A DNA stretch of 64,000 nt from Megaustenia siamemsis (lineage: Eukaryota; Mollusca; Gastropoda; Stylommatophora; Ariophantidae), in contig JAVIAB010000046.1 in NCBI GenBank assembly GCA_032433765.1, positions 61,167,388 through 61,231,387 of the forward strand, written 5' to 3'. Under the pieces are notes generated by a model. It was not told the origin of the DNA. It worked only from the letters and a program-made list of their open reading frames with translations, and did no database searches. Position numbers and translations under genes: made by a program. Every line of letters starts with the position of its first letter. Position 1 is the first letter of the stretch. Below, piece by piece: positions 1 through 13,800 of the stretch.

Positions 1-377
1 CCTACCTGCACTCTCAGACCGTAACATGACAATCACCTACCCGCACTCTCAGACCGTAACATGACAATCACCTACCTGCACTCTCAGACCGTAACATGAC
101 AATCACCTACCTGCACTCTCAGACCGTAACATGACAATCACCTACCCGCACTCTCAGACCGTAACATGACAATCACCTACCTGCACTCTCAGACCGTAAC
201 ATGACAATCACCTACCGCACTCTCAGACCGTAACATGACAATCACCTACCCGCACACTCAGACCGTAACATGACAATCACCTACCTGCACTCTCAGACCG
301 TAACATGACAATCACCTACTCGCACTCTCAGACCGTAACATGACACCACCTACCGCACTCTCAGACCGTAACATGAC

Positions 378-727
378 AATCACCTACCTGCACTCTCAGA
401 CCGTAACATGACAATCACCTACCTGCACTCTCAGACCGTAACATGACAATCACCTACCTGCACTCTCAGACCGTAACATGACAATCACCTACCTGCACTC
501 TCAGACCGTAACATGACAATCACCTACCTGCACTCTCAGACCGTAACATGACAATCACCTACCTGCACTCTCAGACCGTAACATGACAATCACCTACCTG
601 CACTCTCAGACCGTAACATGACAATCACCTACCTGCACTCTCAGACCGTAACATGACAATCACCTACCTGCACTCTCAGACCGTAACATGACAATCACCT
701 ACCTGCACTCTCAGACCGTAACATGAC
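378..727 (+). repeat. Run of 10 identical 35-mers
   Basis: Ten successive units all carry the AATCACCTACCTG form with no substitution or indel; the run ends where the next unit has AACC instead of AATC. It contrasts with the preceding 370 bp, where 33- and 34-bp units are frequent. A short run like this suggests local expansion by slippage or unequal crossover. Confidence 0.85.
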
Positions 728-1206
728 AACCACCTACCTGCACTCTCAGACCGTAACATGACAACCACCTACCTGCACTCTCAGACCGTAACATGACAAC
801 CACCTACCTGCACTCTCAAACCGTAACATGACAACCACCTACCTGCACTCTCAGACCGTAACATGACAACCACCTACCTGCACTCTCAGACCGTAACATG
901 ACAATCACCTACCTGCACTCTCAGACCGTAACATGACAATCACCTACCTGCACTCTCAGACCGTAACATGACAATCACCTACCTGCACTCTCAGACCGTA
1001 ACATGACAACCACCTACCCTCACTCTCAGACCGTAACATGACAATCACCTACCTGCACTCTCAGACCGTAACATGACAACCACCTACCTGCACTCTCAGA
1101 CCGTAACATGACAATCACCTACCTGCACTCTCAGACCGTAACATGACAACCACCTACCTGCACTCTCAAACCGTAACATGACAACCACCTACCTGCACTC
1201 TCAGAC

Positions 1207-1218
1207 CGTACGTAACAT
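1207..1218 (+). repeat. D junction (TACGTAACATG)
   Basis: Four extra bases (GTAC or ACGT, alignment ambiguous) lie between CAGACC and TAACATG, creating the palindrome TACGTA. This is the leftmost of a family of such junctions. The others are near 7155, 15480, 20352, 38221, 41934, 45492, 45810, 46511, 52191, 54881, 55200, 55867, 56675, 59363, 59682, 60351, 61157 and 63847. They are good HOR landmarks because the 4-bp insertion is rare and specific. Confidence 0.85.
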
Positions 1219-2376
1219 GACAATCACCTACCCGCACTCTCAGACCATAACATGACAACCACCTACCCGCACTCTCAGACCATAACGACAACCACCTACC
1301 CGCACTCTCAGACCGTAACATGACAATCACCTACCTGCACTCTCAGACCGTAACATGACAATCACCTACCTGCACTCTCAGACCGTAACATGACAATCAC
1401 CTACCCGCACTCTCAGACCGTAACATGACAATCACCTACCCGCACTCTCAGACCATAACATGACAATCACCTACCCGCACTCTCAGACCGTAACATGACA
1501 ATCACCTACCTGCACTCTCAGACCGTAACATGACAACCACCTACCCGCACTCTCAGACCGTAACATGACAATCACCTACCCGCACTCTCAGACCATAACA
1601 TGACAACCACCTACCTGCACTCTCAGACCGTAACATGACAATCCACCTACCCACTCTCAGACCGTAACATGACAACCACCTACCTGCACTCTCAGACCGT
1701 AACATGACAATCACCTACCTGCACTCTCAGACCGTAACATGACACCACCTACCTGCACTCTCAGACCGTAACATGACAATCACCTACCTGCACTCTCAAC
1801 CGTAACATGACAATCACCTACCTGCACTCTCAGACCGTAACATGACAATCACCTACCTGCACTCTCAGACCGTAACATGACAATCACCTACCTGCACTCT
1901 CAGACCGTAACATGACAACCACCTACCTGCACTCTCAGACCGTAACATGACAACCACCTACCTGCACTCTCAGACCGTAGTAACATGACAATCACCTACC
2001 TGCACTCTCAGACCGTAACATGACAATCACCTACCCGCACTCTCAGACCGTAACATGACAATCACCTACCCGCACTCTCAGACCGTAACATGACAATCAC
2101 CTACCTGCACTCTCAGACCGTAACATGACAATCACCTACCTGCACTCTCAGACCGTAACATGACAATCACCTACCCGCACTCTCAGACCGTAACATGACA
2201 ATCACCTACCCGCACTCTCAGACATAACATGACAATCACCTACCCGCACTCTCAGACCGTAACATGACAATCACCTACCTGCACTCTCAGACCGTAACAT
2301 GACAACCACCTACCCGCACTCTCAGACCGTAACATGACAATCACCTACCTGCACTCTCAGACCGTAACATGACAAT

Positions 2377-2730
2377 CCCTACCTACCCGCACTCTCAAAC
2401 CGTAACATGACAATCACCTACCTACCGCACTCTCAGACCGTAACATGACAACCTACCTACCCGCACTCTCAGACCGTAACATGACAATCACTACCTACCG
2501 CACTCTCAGACCGTAACATGACAACCACCTACCTACCCGCACTCTCAGAACTCAGACCGTAACATGACAATCACCTACCTACCTGCACTCTCAGACCGTA
2601 ACATGACAATCACCTACCTACCCGCACTCTCAGACCGTAACATGACAATCACCTACCTACCCGCACTCTCAGACCGTAACATGACAATCACCTACCTACC
2701 CGCACTCTCAGACCGTAACATGACAACCAC
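2377..2730 (+). repeat. 39-mer cluster with 64-codon open frame
   Basis: This is a cluster of units lengthened by a CCTA-type tetranucleotide, with some 34-38-bp variants. One unit at about 2541-2562 also carries a small internal duplication (CTCAGAACTCAGACC). From 2564 to 2758 four consecutive 39-mers keep one frame open (MTITYLPALSDRN four times). It closes with the 12-residue MTTTYLHSQTVT tail when the array returns to 35-mers. There is no signal peptide, recognisable domain, upstream promoter or codon signature apart from the repeat, so I annotate it as repeat and not as a gene. Confidence 0.85.
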
Positions 2731-5136
2731 CTACCTGCACTCTCAGACCGTAACATGACAACCACCTACCTGCACTCTCAGACCGTAACATGACAATCAC
2801 CTACCTGCACTCTCAGACCGTAACATGACAATCACCTACTCGCACTCTCAGACCGTAACATGACATCACCTACCGCACTCTCAGACCGTAACATGACAAT
2901 CACCTACTCGCACTCTCAGACCATAACATGACAATCACCTACCTGCACTCTCAGACCGTAACATGACAATCACCTACCTGCACTCTCAGACCGTAACATG
3001 ACAACACCTACCTGCACTCTCAGACCGTAACATGACAACCACCTACCCGCACTCTCAGACCGTAACATGACAATCACCTACCTGCACTCTCAGACCGTAA
3101 CATGACAATCACCTACCCGCACTCTCAGACCAATAACATGACAATCACCTACCGCACTCTCAGACCGTAACATGACAATCACCTACCCGCACTCTCAGAC
3201 CGTAACATGACAATCACCTACCTGCACTCTCAGACCGTAACATGACAATCACCTACCTGCACTCTCAGACCGTAACATGACAATCACCTACCGCACTCTC
3301 AGACCGTAACATGACAATCACTACCTGCACTCTCAGACCGTAACATGACAATCACCTACCCGCACTCTCCGAGACGTAACATGACAATCACCTACCGCAC
3401 TCTCAGACCGTAACATGACAATCACCTACCCGCACTCTCAGACCGTAACATGACAATCACCTACCTGCACTCTCAGACCGTAACATGACAATCACCTACC
3501 TGCACTCTCAGACCGTAACATGACAATCACCTACCCGCACTCTCAGACCGTAACATGACAATCACCTACCTGCACTCTCAGACCGTAACATGACAATCAC
3601 CTACCTGCACTCTCAGACCGTAACATGACAATCACCTACCCGCACTCTCAGACCGTAACATGACAATCACCTACCTGCACTCTCAGACCGTAACATGACA
3701 ATCACCTACCGCACTCTCAGACCGTAACATGACAATCACCTACCTGCACTCTCAGACCGTAACATGACAACCACCTACCTGCACTCTCAAACCGTAACAT
3801 GACAATCACCAACCTGCACTCTCAAACCGTAACATGACAATCACCTACCTGCACTCTCAGACCGTAACATGACAATCACCTACCTGCACTCTCAAACCGT
3901 AACATGACAATCACCTACCTGCACTCTCAGACCGTAACATGACAATCACCTACCTGCACTCTCAGACCGTAACATGACAACCACCTACCCTCACTCAGAC
4001 CGTAACATGACAATCACCTACCTGCACTCTCAAACCGTAACATGACAACCAACTACCTGCACTCTCAGACCATACCGTAACATGACAATCACCTACCTGC
4101 ACTCTCAGACCGTAACATGACAACCACCTACCTGCACTCTCAAACCGTAACATGACAACCACCTACCTGCACTCTCAGACCCGTAACATGACAATCACCT
4201 ACCCGCACTCTCAGACCGTAACATGACAACCACCTACCCGCACTCTCAGACCGTAACATGACAACCACCTACCCGCACTCTCAGACCGTAACATGACAAT
4301 CACCTACCTGCACTCTCAGACCGTAACATGACAATCACCTACCTGCACTCTCAGACCGTAACATGACAATCACCTACCCGCACTCTCAGACCGTAACATG
4401 ACAATCACCTACCCGCACTCTCAGACCGTAACATGACAATCACCTACCCGCACTCTCAGACCGTAACATGACAATCACCTACCTGCACTCTCAGACCGTA
4501 ACATGACAATCACCTACCCGCACTCTCAGACCGTAACATGACAATCACCTACCCGCACTCTCAGACCGTAACATGACAACCACCTACCGCACTCTCAGAC
4601 CGTAACATGACAATCACCTACCTGCACTCTCAGACCGTAACATGACAATCACCTACCCGCACTCTCAGACCGTAACATGACAACCACCTACCCGCACTCT
4701 CAGACCGTAACATGACAATCACCTACCTGCACTCTCAGACCGTAACATGACAATCACCTACCTGCACTCTCAGACCGTAACATGACAATCACCTACCCGC
4801 ACTCTCAGACCGTAACATGACAATCACCTACCCGCACTCTCAGACCGTAACATGACAATCACCTACCCGCACTCTCAGACCGTAACATGACAATCACCTA
4901 CCTGCACTCTCAGACCGTAACATGACAACCACCTACCCGCACTCTCAGACCGTAACATGACAATCACCTACCCGCACTCTCAGACCGTAACATGACAATC
5001 ACCTACCCGCACTCTCAGACCGTAACATGACAATCACCTACCTGCACTCTCAGACCGTAACATGACAACCACCTACCTACACTCTCAGACCGTAACATGA
5101 CAATCACCTACCTGCACTCTCAGACCGTAACATGAC

Positions 5137-5228
5137 AAACCTACCTACCCGCACTCTCAGACCGTAACATGACAATCACCTACCTACTGCACTCTCAGAC
5201 CGTAACATGACAACCACCTACCTACCCG
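5137..5228 (+). repeat. Short group of long (38-39-bp) units
   Basis: Three consecutive units contain CTACCTACCCG or CTACCTACTGC forms in place of CTACCTGC. The variation in length (one lacks a base) breaks the frame, so no sustained open frame results. It lies upstream of the diverged patch at 5536-5646. Confidence 0.75.
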
Positions 5229-5535
5229 CACTCTCAGACCGTAACATGACAATCACCTACCTGCACTCTCAGACCGTAACATGACAACCACCTACCTGCA
5301 CTCTCAGACCGTAACATGACAATCACCTACCCGCACTCTCAGACCGTAACATGACAATCACCTACCTGCACTCTCAGACCGTAACATGACAATCACCTAC
5401 CTACCGCACTCTCAGACCGTAACATGACAACCACCTACCCGCACTCTCAGACCGTAACATGACAATCACCTACCTGCACTCTCAGACCGTAACATGACAA
5501 TCACCTACCTGCACTCTCAGACCGTAACATGACAA

Positions 5536-5646
5536 TCACCTATCCGCACTCTCAGACCGTAACATGACAATCACCTATCCGCACTCTCAGATCGTAACAT
5601 GACAATCCCCAGCCTGCACTCTAAGACCGTAACATGACAATCATCT
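5536..5646 (+). repeat. C patch, diverged form (left copy)
   Basis: Two TATCCGCAC units are followed by a unit with CAGATCGTAAC, then one with AATCCCCAGCCTGC and CTCTAAGACC, then AATCATC. These rare substitutions recur together at about 58489-58575 and 62972-63062, more than 50 kb away. The nearer C patches (for example 54048) lack CAGATCG and CTCTAAG. Confidence 0.85.
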
Positions 5647-6230
5647 ACCTGCACTCTCAGACCGTAACATGACAATCACCTACCTGCACTCTCAGACCGT
5701 AACATGACAACCACCTACCTGCACTCTCAGACCGTAACATGACAATCACCTACCCGCACTCTCAGACCGTAACATGACAATCACCTACCCGCACTCTCAG
5801 ACCGTAACATGACAATCACCTACCCGCACTCTCAGACCGTAACATGACAATCACCTACCCGCACTCTCAGACCGTAACATGACAATCACCTACCCGCACT
5901 CTCAGACCGTAACATGACAATCACCTACCGCACTCTCAGACCGTAACATGACAATCACCTACCTGCACTCTCAGACCGTAACATGACAACCACCTACCGC
6001 ACTCTCAGACCGTAACATGACAATCACCTACCCGCACTCTCAGACCATAACATGACAATCACCTACCCGCACTCTCAGACCGTAACATGACAATCACCTA
6101 CCTGCACTCTCAGACCGTAACATGACAATCACCTACCCGCACTCTCAGACCGTAACATGACAACCACCTACCTGCACTCTCAGACCGTAACATGACAATC
6201 ACCTACCTGCACTCTCAGACCGTAACATGA

Positions 6231-6600
6231 CAACCACCTACCTACCCGCACTCTCAGACCGTAACATGACAATCACCTACCTGCACTCTCAGACCGTAAC
6301 ATGACAACCACCTACCTACCCGCACTCTCAGACCGTAACATGACAATCACCTACCTCCGCACTCTCAGACCGTAACATGACAATCACCACCTACCCGCAC
6401 TCTCAGACCGTAACATGACAATCACCACCTACCCGCACTCTCAGACCGTAACATGACAATCACCTACCCGCACTCTCAGACCGTAACATGACAATCACCT
6501 ACCTACCGCACTCTCAGACCGTAACATGACAATCACCACCTACCCGCACTCTCAGACCGTAACATGACAATCACCACCTACCCGCACTCTCAGACCGTAA
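6231..6600 (+). repeat. Cluster of 38- and 39-bp units
   Basis: Long units of several kinds occur here: CACCTACCTACCCG (39 bp), AATCACCACCTACCCG (38 bp, at about 6384, 6421, 6532 and 6569) and CACCTACCTCCGC. The 38-mers occur as pairs on either side of a short unit, which suggests duplication of a small block of roughly 150 bp. Mixed lengths prevent a long open frame. Confidence 0.75.
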
Positions 6601-7154
6601 CATGACAATCACCTACCTGCACTCTCAGACCGTAACATGACAATCACCTACTCGCACTCTCAGACCGTAACATGACAATCACCTACCTGCACTCTCAGAC
6701 CGTAACATGACAATCACCTACTCGCACTCTCAGACCGTAACATGACAATCACCTACCCGCACTCTCAGACCGTAACATGACAATCACCTACCCGCACTCT
6801 CAGACCGTAACATGACAATCACCTACCTGCACTCTCAGACCGTAACATGACAACCACCTACCGCACTCTCAGACCGTAACATGACAATCACCTACCCGCA
6901 CTCTCAGACCGTAACATGACAAACACCTACCTGCACTCTCAGACCGTAACATGACAATCACCTACCTGCACTCTCAGACCGTAACATGACAATCACCTAC
7001 CTGCACTCTCAGACCGTAACATGACAACCACCTACCTGCACTCTCAGACCGTAACATGACAATCACCTACCTGCACTCTCAGACCGTAACATGACAACCA
7101 CCTACCTGCACTCTCAGACCGTAACATGACAACCACCTACCTGCACTCTCAGAC

Positions 7155-7165
7155 GTACGTAACAT
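7155..7165 (+). repeat. D junction
   Basis: CAGACGTACGTAACATG replaces CAGACCGTAACATG. It carries the TACGTA word of the D family but with one C fewer before it than the junction at 1207. Confidence 0.8.
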
Positions 7166-7551
7166 GACAATCACCTACCCGCACTCTCAGACCGTAACAT
7201 GACAACCACCTACCCGCACTCTCAGACCGTAACATGACAATCACCTACCTGCACTCTCAGACCGTAACATGACAATCACCTACCTGCACTCTCAGACCGT
7301 AACATGACAATCACCTACCTGCACTCTCAGACCGTAACATGACAACCACCTACCTGCACTCTCAGACCGTAACATGACAATCACCTACCTGCACTCTCAG
7401 ACCGTAACATGACAATCACCTACCTGCACTCTCAGACCGTAACATGACAACCACCTACCTGCACTCTCAGACCGTAACATGACAATCACCTACCGCACTC
7501 TCAGACCGTAACATGACAATCACCTACCGCACTCTCAGACCGTAACATGAC

Positions 7552-8111
7552 AATCACCTACCTGCACTCTCAGACCGTAACATGACAATCACCTACCTGC
7601 ACTCTCAGACCGTAACATGACAATCACCTACCTGCACTCTCAGACCGTAACATGACAATCACCTACCTGCACTCTCAGACCGTAACATGACAATCACCTA
7701 CCTGCACTCTCAGACCGTAACATGACAATCACCTACCTGCACTCTCAGACCGTAACATGACAATCACCTACCTGCACTCTCAGACCGTAACATGACAATC
7801 ACCTACCTGCACTCTCAGACCGTAACATGACAATCACCTACCTGCACTCTCAGACCGTAACATGACAATCACCTACCTGCACTCTCAGACCGTAACATGA
7901 CAATCACCTACCTGCACTCTCAGACCGTAACATGACAATCACCTACCTGCACTCTCAGACCGTAACATGACAATCACCTACCTGCACTCTCAGACCGTAA
8001 CATGACAATCACCTACCTGCACTCTCAGACCGTAACATGACAATCACCTACCTGCACTCTCAGACCGTAACATGACAATCACCTACCTGCACTCTCAGAC
8101 CGTAACATGAC
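7552..8111 (+). repeat. Run of 16 identical 35-mers
   Basis: Exactly 560 bp (16 x 35) of the AATCACCTACCTG form with no substitution or length change. It is bounded on the left by 34-bp units and on the right by a unit with AACCACCTACCCTGC. Such uniformity beside a mixed neighbourhood points to recent local amplification, or to assembly smoothing of near-identical reads. Confidence 0.88.
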
Positions 8112-8520
8112 AACCACCTACCCTGCACTCTCAGACCGTAACATGACAATCACCTACCTGCACTCTCAGACCGTAACATGACAATCACCTACCTGCACTC
8201 TCTCAGACGTAACATGACAATCACCTACCTGCACTCTCAGACCGTAACATGACAATCACCTACCTGCACTCTCAGACCGTAACATGACAATCACCTACCT
8301 GCACTCTCAGACCACGTAACATGACAATCACCTACCCGCACTCTCAGACCGTAACATGACAATCACCTACCTGCACTCTCAGACCGTAACATGACAATCA
8401 CCTACCTGCACTCTCAGACCGTAACATGACAATCACCTACCGCACTCTCAGACCATAACATGACAATCACCTACCCGCACTCTCAGACCATAACATGACA
8501 ATCACCTACCCGCACTCTCA

Positions 8521-9330
8521 GACCGTAACATGACAATCACCTACCTGCACTCTCAGACCGTAACATGACAACCACCTACCCGCACTCTCAGACCGTAACA
8601 TGACAATCACCTACCCGCACTCTCAGACCGTAACATGACAACCACCTACCCGCACTCTCAGACCGTAACATGACAATCACCTACCTGCACTCTCAGACCG
8701 TAACATGACAACCACCTACCTGCACTCTCAGACCGTAACATGACAATCACCTACCTGCACTCTCAGACCGTAACATGACAACCACCTACCTACCCGCACT
8801 CTCAGACCGTAACATGACAATCACCTACCTGCACTCTCAGACCGTAACATGACAACCACCTACCTACCCGCACTCTCAGACCGTAACATGACAATCACCT
8901 ACCTGCACTCTCAGACCGTAACATGACAACCACCTACCTACCCTCACTCTCAGACCGTAACATGACAATCACCTACCTACCTGCACTCTCAGACCGTAAC
9001 ATGACAATAACATACCTACCCGCACTCTCAGACCGTAACATGACAATCACCTACCTACCCGCACTCTCAGACCGTAACATGACAATCACCTACCTACACG
9101 CACTCTCAGACCGTAACATGACAACCACCTACCTGCACTCTCAGACCGTAACATGACAACCACCTACCTGCACTCTCAGACCATAACATGACAATCACCT
9201 ACCCGCACTCTCAGACCGTAACATGACAATCACCTACTCGCACTCTCAGACCATAACATGACAATCACCTACCTGCACTCTCAGACCGTAACATGACAAT
9301 CACCTACCTGCACTCTCAGACCGTAACATG
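8521..9330 (+). repeat. A-type HOR segment, left copy (pairs with 33241)
   Basis: Over about 800 bp this segment reads in register with 33241-34050 at a constant offset of 24,720 bp, with only a few base differences. It contains a 39-mer cluster (8771-9115) with the AATAACATACC word at 9006 and a CTACACGCAC unit. The frame 8923-9156 stays open for 77 codons (five 13-residue units plus the 12-residue tail). The register is lost after about 9330, where the 33-kb copy lacks one unit. Confidence 0.85.
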
Positions 9331-10169
9331 ACAACCACCTACCTGCACTCTCAGACCGTAACATGACAATCACCTACCCGCACTCTCAGACCGTAACATG
9401 ACAATCACCTACCTGCACTCTCAGACCGTAACATGACAACCACCTACCTGCACTCTCAGACCGTAACATGACAACACCTACCCGCACTCTCAGACCGTAA
9501 CATGACAATCACCTACCTGCACTCTCAGACCGTAACATGACAATCACCTACCGCACTCTCAGACCGTAACATGACAATCACCTACCGCACTCTCAGACCG
9601 TAACATGACAATCCCTACCTGCACTCTCAGACCGTAACATGACAACCACCTACCTGCACTCTCAGACCGTAACATGACAATCACCTACCCGCACTCTCAG
9701 ACCGTAACATGACAATCACCTACCCGCACTCTCAGACCGTAACATGACAATCCCCTACCCGCACTCTCAGACCGTAACATGACAATCACCTACCCGCACT
9801 CTCAGACCGTAACATGACAATCACCTACCCGCACTCTCAGACCATAACATGACAATCACCTACCCGCACTCTCAGACCGTAACATGACAATCACCTACCT
9901 GCACTCTCAGACCGTAACATGACAACCACCTACCCGCACTCTCAGACCGTAACATGACAATCACCTACCCGCACTCTCAGACCATAACATGACAACCACC
10001 TACCCGCACTCTCAGACCGTAACATGACAATCACCTACCTGCACTCTCAGACCGTAACATGACAATCACCTACCCGCACTCTCAGACCGTAACATGACAA
10101 CCACCTACCTGCACTATCAGACCGTAACATGACAATCACCTACCTGCACTCTCAGACCGTAACATGACA

Positions 10170-10475
10170 ACCACCTACCTACCCGCACTCTCAGACCGTA
10201 ACATGACAATCACCTACCTAACCGCACTCTCAGACCGTAACATGACACCACTACCTACCCGCACTCTCAGACCGTAACATGACAATCACCTACCTACCCG
10301 CACTCTCAGACCGTAACATGACAATCACCTACCTACCCGCACTCTCAGACCGTAACATGACAATCACATACCTACCCGCACTCTCAGACCGTAACATGAC
10401 AATCACCTACCTACCCGCACTCTCAGACCGTAACATGACAATCACCTACCTACCCGCACTCTCAGACCGTAACAT
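10170..10475 (+). repeat. B-type 39-mer cluster
   Basis: The cluster begins with CCTAACCGC (10217), then a unit with a broken spacer (ACACCACTACC), then five in-frame 39-mers. These keep 10279-10512 open for 77 codons (MTITYLPALSDRN repeats, MTTTYLHSQTVT end). One unit has AATCACATACC (10362), which leaves the would-be peptide unchanged. Related clusters with CCTAACCGC lie at 30338, 41212 and 48802. I see no evidence of a real gene. Confidence 0.85.
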
Positions 10476-13400
10476 GACAACCACCTACCTGCACTCTCAG
10501 ACCGTAACATGACAACCACCTACCTGCACTCTCAGACCGTAACATGACAATCACCTACCCGCACTCTCAGACCGTAACATGACAATCACCTACTCGCACT
10601 CTCAGACCATAACATGACAACCACCTACCGCACTCTCAGACCGTAACATGACAATCACCTACTCGCACTCTCAGACCATAACATGACAATCACCTACCTG
10701 CACTCTCAGACAGTAACATGACAATCACCTACCTGCACTCTCAGACCATAACATGACAACCACCTACCTGCACTCTCAGACCGTAACATGACAACCACCT
10801 ACCCGCACTCTCAGACCGTAACTTGACAATCACCAGCCTGCACTCTCAGACCGTAACATGACAATCACCTACCCGCACTCTCAGACAATAACATGACAAT
10901 CACCTATCCGCACTCTCAGACCGTAACATGACAATCACCTATCCGCACTCTCAGACCGTAACATGACAATCCCTACCTGCACTCTCAGACCGTAACATGA
11001 CAATCACCTACCTGCACTCTCAGACCGTAACATGACAATCACCAGTCCGCACTCTCAGACCGTAACATGACAATCACCTACCTGCACTCTCAGACCGTAA
11101 CATGACAATCACCTACCCGCACTCTCAGACCGTAACATGACAATCACCTACCGCACTCTCAGACCGTAACATGACAATCACCTACCGCACTCTCAGACCG
11201 TAACATGACAATCCCCACCTGCACTCTCAGACCGTAACATGACAATCACCTACCTGCACTCTCAGACCGTAACATGACAATCACCTACCCGCACTCTCAG
11301 ACCGTAACATGACAATCACCTACCTGCACTCTCAGACCGTAACATGACAATCACCTACCTGCACTCTCAGACCGTAACATGACAATCACCTACCTGCACT
11401 CTCAGACCGTAACATGACAATCACCTACCTGCACTCTCAGACCGTAACATGACAATCACCTACCCGCACTCTCAGACCGTAACATGACAATCACCTACCT
11501 GCACTCTCAGACCGTAACATGACAATCACCTACCTGCACTCTCAGACCGTAACATGACAATCACCTACCTGCACTCTCAGACCGTAACATGACAATCACC
11601 TACCTGCACTCTCAGACCGTAACATGACAATCACCTACTCGCACTCTCAGACCGTAACATGACAATCACCTACCTGCACTCTCAGACCGTAACATGACAA
11701 TCACCTACCGCACTCTCAGACCGTAACATGACAATCACCTACCCGCACTCTCAGACCGTAACATGACAATCACCTACCCGCACTCTCAGACCGTAACATG
11801 ACAATCACCTACCCGCACTCTCAGACCGTAACATGACAACCACCTACCGCACTCTCAGACCGTAACATGACAATCACCTACCCGCACTCTCAGACCGTAA
11901 CATGACAATCACCTACCTGCACTCTCAACCGTAACATGACAATCACCTACCTGCACTCTCAGACCGTAACATGACAATCACCTACCTGCACTCTCAGACC
12001 GTAACATGACAACCACCTACCTGCACTCTCAGACCGTAACATGACAATCACCTACCTGCACTCTCAGACCGTAACATGACAACCACCTACCTGCACTCTC
12101 AGACCGTAACATGACAACCACCTACCTGCACTCTCAGAGACCGTAACATGACAATCACCTACCCGCACTCTCAGACCGTAACATGACAACCACCTACCCG
12201 CACTCTCAGACCGTAACATGACAATCACCTACCTACCCGCACTCTCAGACCGTAACATGACAATCACCTACTACCCGCACTCTCAGACCGTAACATGACA
12301 ACCACCTACCTGCACTCTCAGACCGTAACATGACAACCACCTACCTGCACTCTCAGACCGTAACATGACAATCACCTACCCGCACTCTCAGACCGTAACA
12401 TGACAATCACCTACTCGCACTCTCAGACCGTAACATGACAACACCTACCCGCACTCTCAGACCGTAACATGACAATCACCTACCTGCACTCTCAGACCGT
12501 AACATGACAATCACCTACCTGCACTCTCAGACCATAACATGACAACCACCTACCTGCACTCTCAGACCGTAACATGACAATCACCTACCCGCACTCTCAG
12601 ACCGTAACATGACAATCACCTACCTGCACTCTCAGACCGTAACATGACAATCACCTACCCGCACTCTCAGACCGTAACATGACAATCACCTACCGCACTC
12701 TCAGACCGTAACATGACAATCACCTACCGCACTCTCAGACCGTAACATGACAATCCCTACCTGCACTCTCAGACCGTAACATGACAATCACCTACCTGCA
12801 CTCTCAGACCGTAACATGACAATCACCTCCGCACTCTCAGACCGTAACATGACAATCACCTACCTGCACTCTCAGACCGTAACATGACAATCACCTACCC
12901 GCACTCTCAGACCGTAACATGACAATCACCTACCGCACTCTCAGACCGTAACATGACAATCACCTACCGCACTCTCAGACCGTAACATGACAATCCCTAC
13001 CTGCACTCTCAGACCGTAACATGACAATCACCTACCTGCACTCTCAGACCGTAACATGACAATCACCTACCCGCACTCTCAGACCGTAACATGACAATCA
13101 CCTACCCGCACTCTCAGACCGTAACATGACAATCACCTACCGCACTCTCAGACCGTAACATGACAATCACCTACCCGCACTCTCAGACCGTAACATGACA
13201 ATCACCTACCCGCACTCTCAGACCGTAACATGACAATCACCTACCTGCACTCTCAGACCGTAACATGACAATCACCTACCGCACTCTCAGACCGTAACAT
13301 GACAATCACCTACCCGCACTCTCAGACCGTAACATGACAATCACCTACCCGCACTCTCAGACCGTAACATGACAATCACCTACCTGCACTCTCAGACCGT

Positions 13401-13699
13401 AACATGACAATCACCTACCCGCACTCTCAGACCGTAACATGACAACCACCTACCTGCACTCTCAGACCGTAACATGACAATCACCTACCTGCACTCTCAG
13501 ACCGTAACATGACAAATCACCTACCCGCACTCTCAGACCGTAACATGACAATCACCTACCTACCGCACTCTCAGACCGTAACATGACAACCTACCTACCG
13601 CACTCTCAGACCGTAACATGACAATCACCTACCTACCGCACTCTCAGACCGTAACATGACAATCACCTACCTACCCGCACTCTCAGACCGTAACATGAC
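10362..13699 (+). repeat. HOR unit of about 3.34 kb, copy 1
   Basis: Landmarks recur about 3.34 kb further on. AATCACATACC is at 10362 and 13700, the AATCCC patch at 10968 and 14303, a second AATCCC unit at 12752 and 16096, and the irregular junction at about 12140 matches the D junction at 15480. The offsets are 3338, 3335, 3344 and about 3340. The small differences reflect unit-length indels. Confidence 0.72.
12225..12290 (+). repeat. Pair of 39/38-bp units
   Basis: One 39-mer (CACCTACCTACCCG) and one 38-mer (CACCTACTACCCG) sit about 90 bp after the irregular junction AGAGACCG at about 12138. The corresponding pair one HOR later is at 15568-15640, where both are 39-mers. Confidence 0.75.
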
Positions 13700-13800
13700 A
13701 ATCACATACCTACCCGCACTCTCAGACCGTAACATGACAATCACCTACCTACCCGCACTCTCAGACCGTAACATGACAATCACCTACTACCCGCACTCTC
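13550..13800 (+). repeat. B-like 39-mer cluster, second HOR copy
   Basis: Six to seven long units recur here, including AATCACATACC at 13700. Several 38-bp members (CTACCTACCGC, CACCTACTACCCG) lack one C and break the frame, so no long open frame exists. The counterpart at 10170-10475 is mostly 39-mers. That makes the missing bases either real indels or homopolymer errors. Confidence 0.78.

Noticed and set aside
1209..1216. TACGTA palindrome as a regulatory operator or attachment site
   Set aside because: It arises from a 4-bp duplication in the GTAAC segment of the monomer and has no associated gene or integrase. It is more useful as a HOR landmark.
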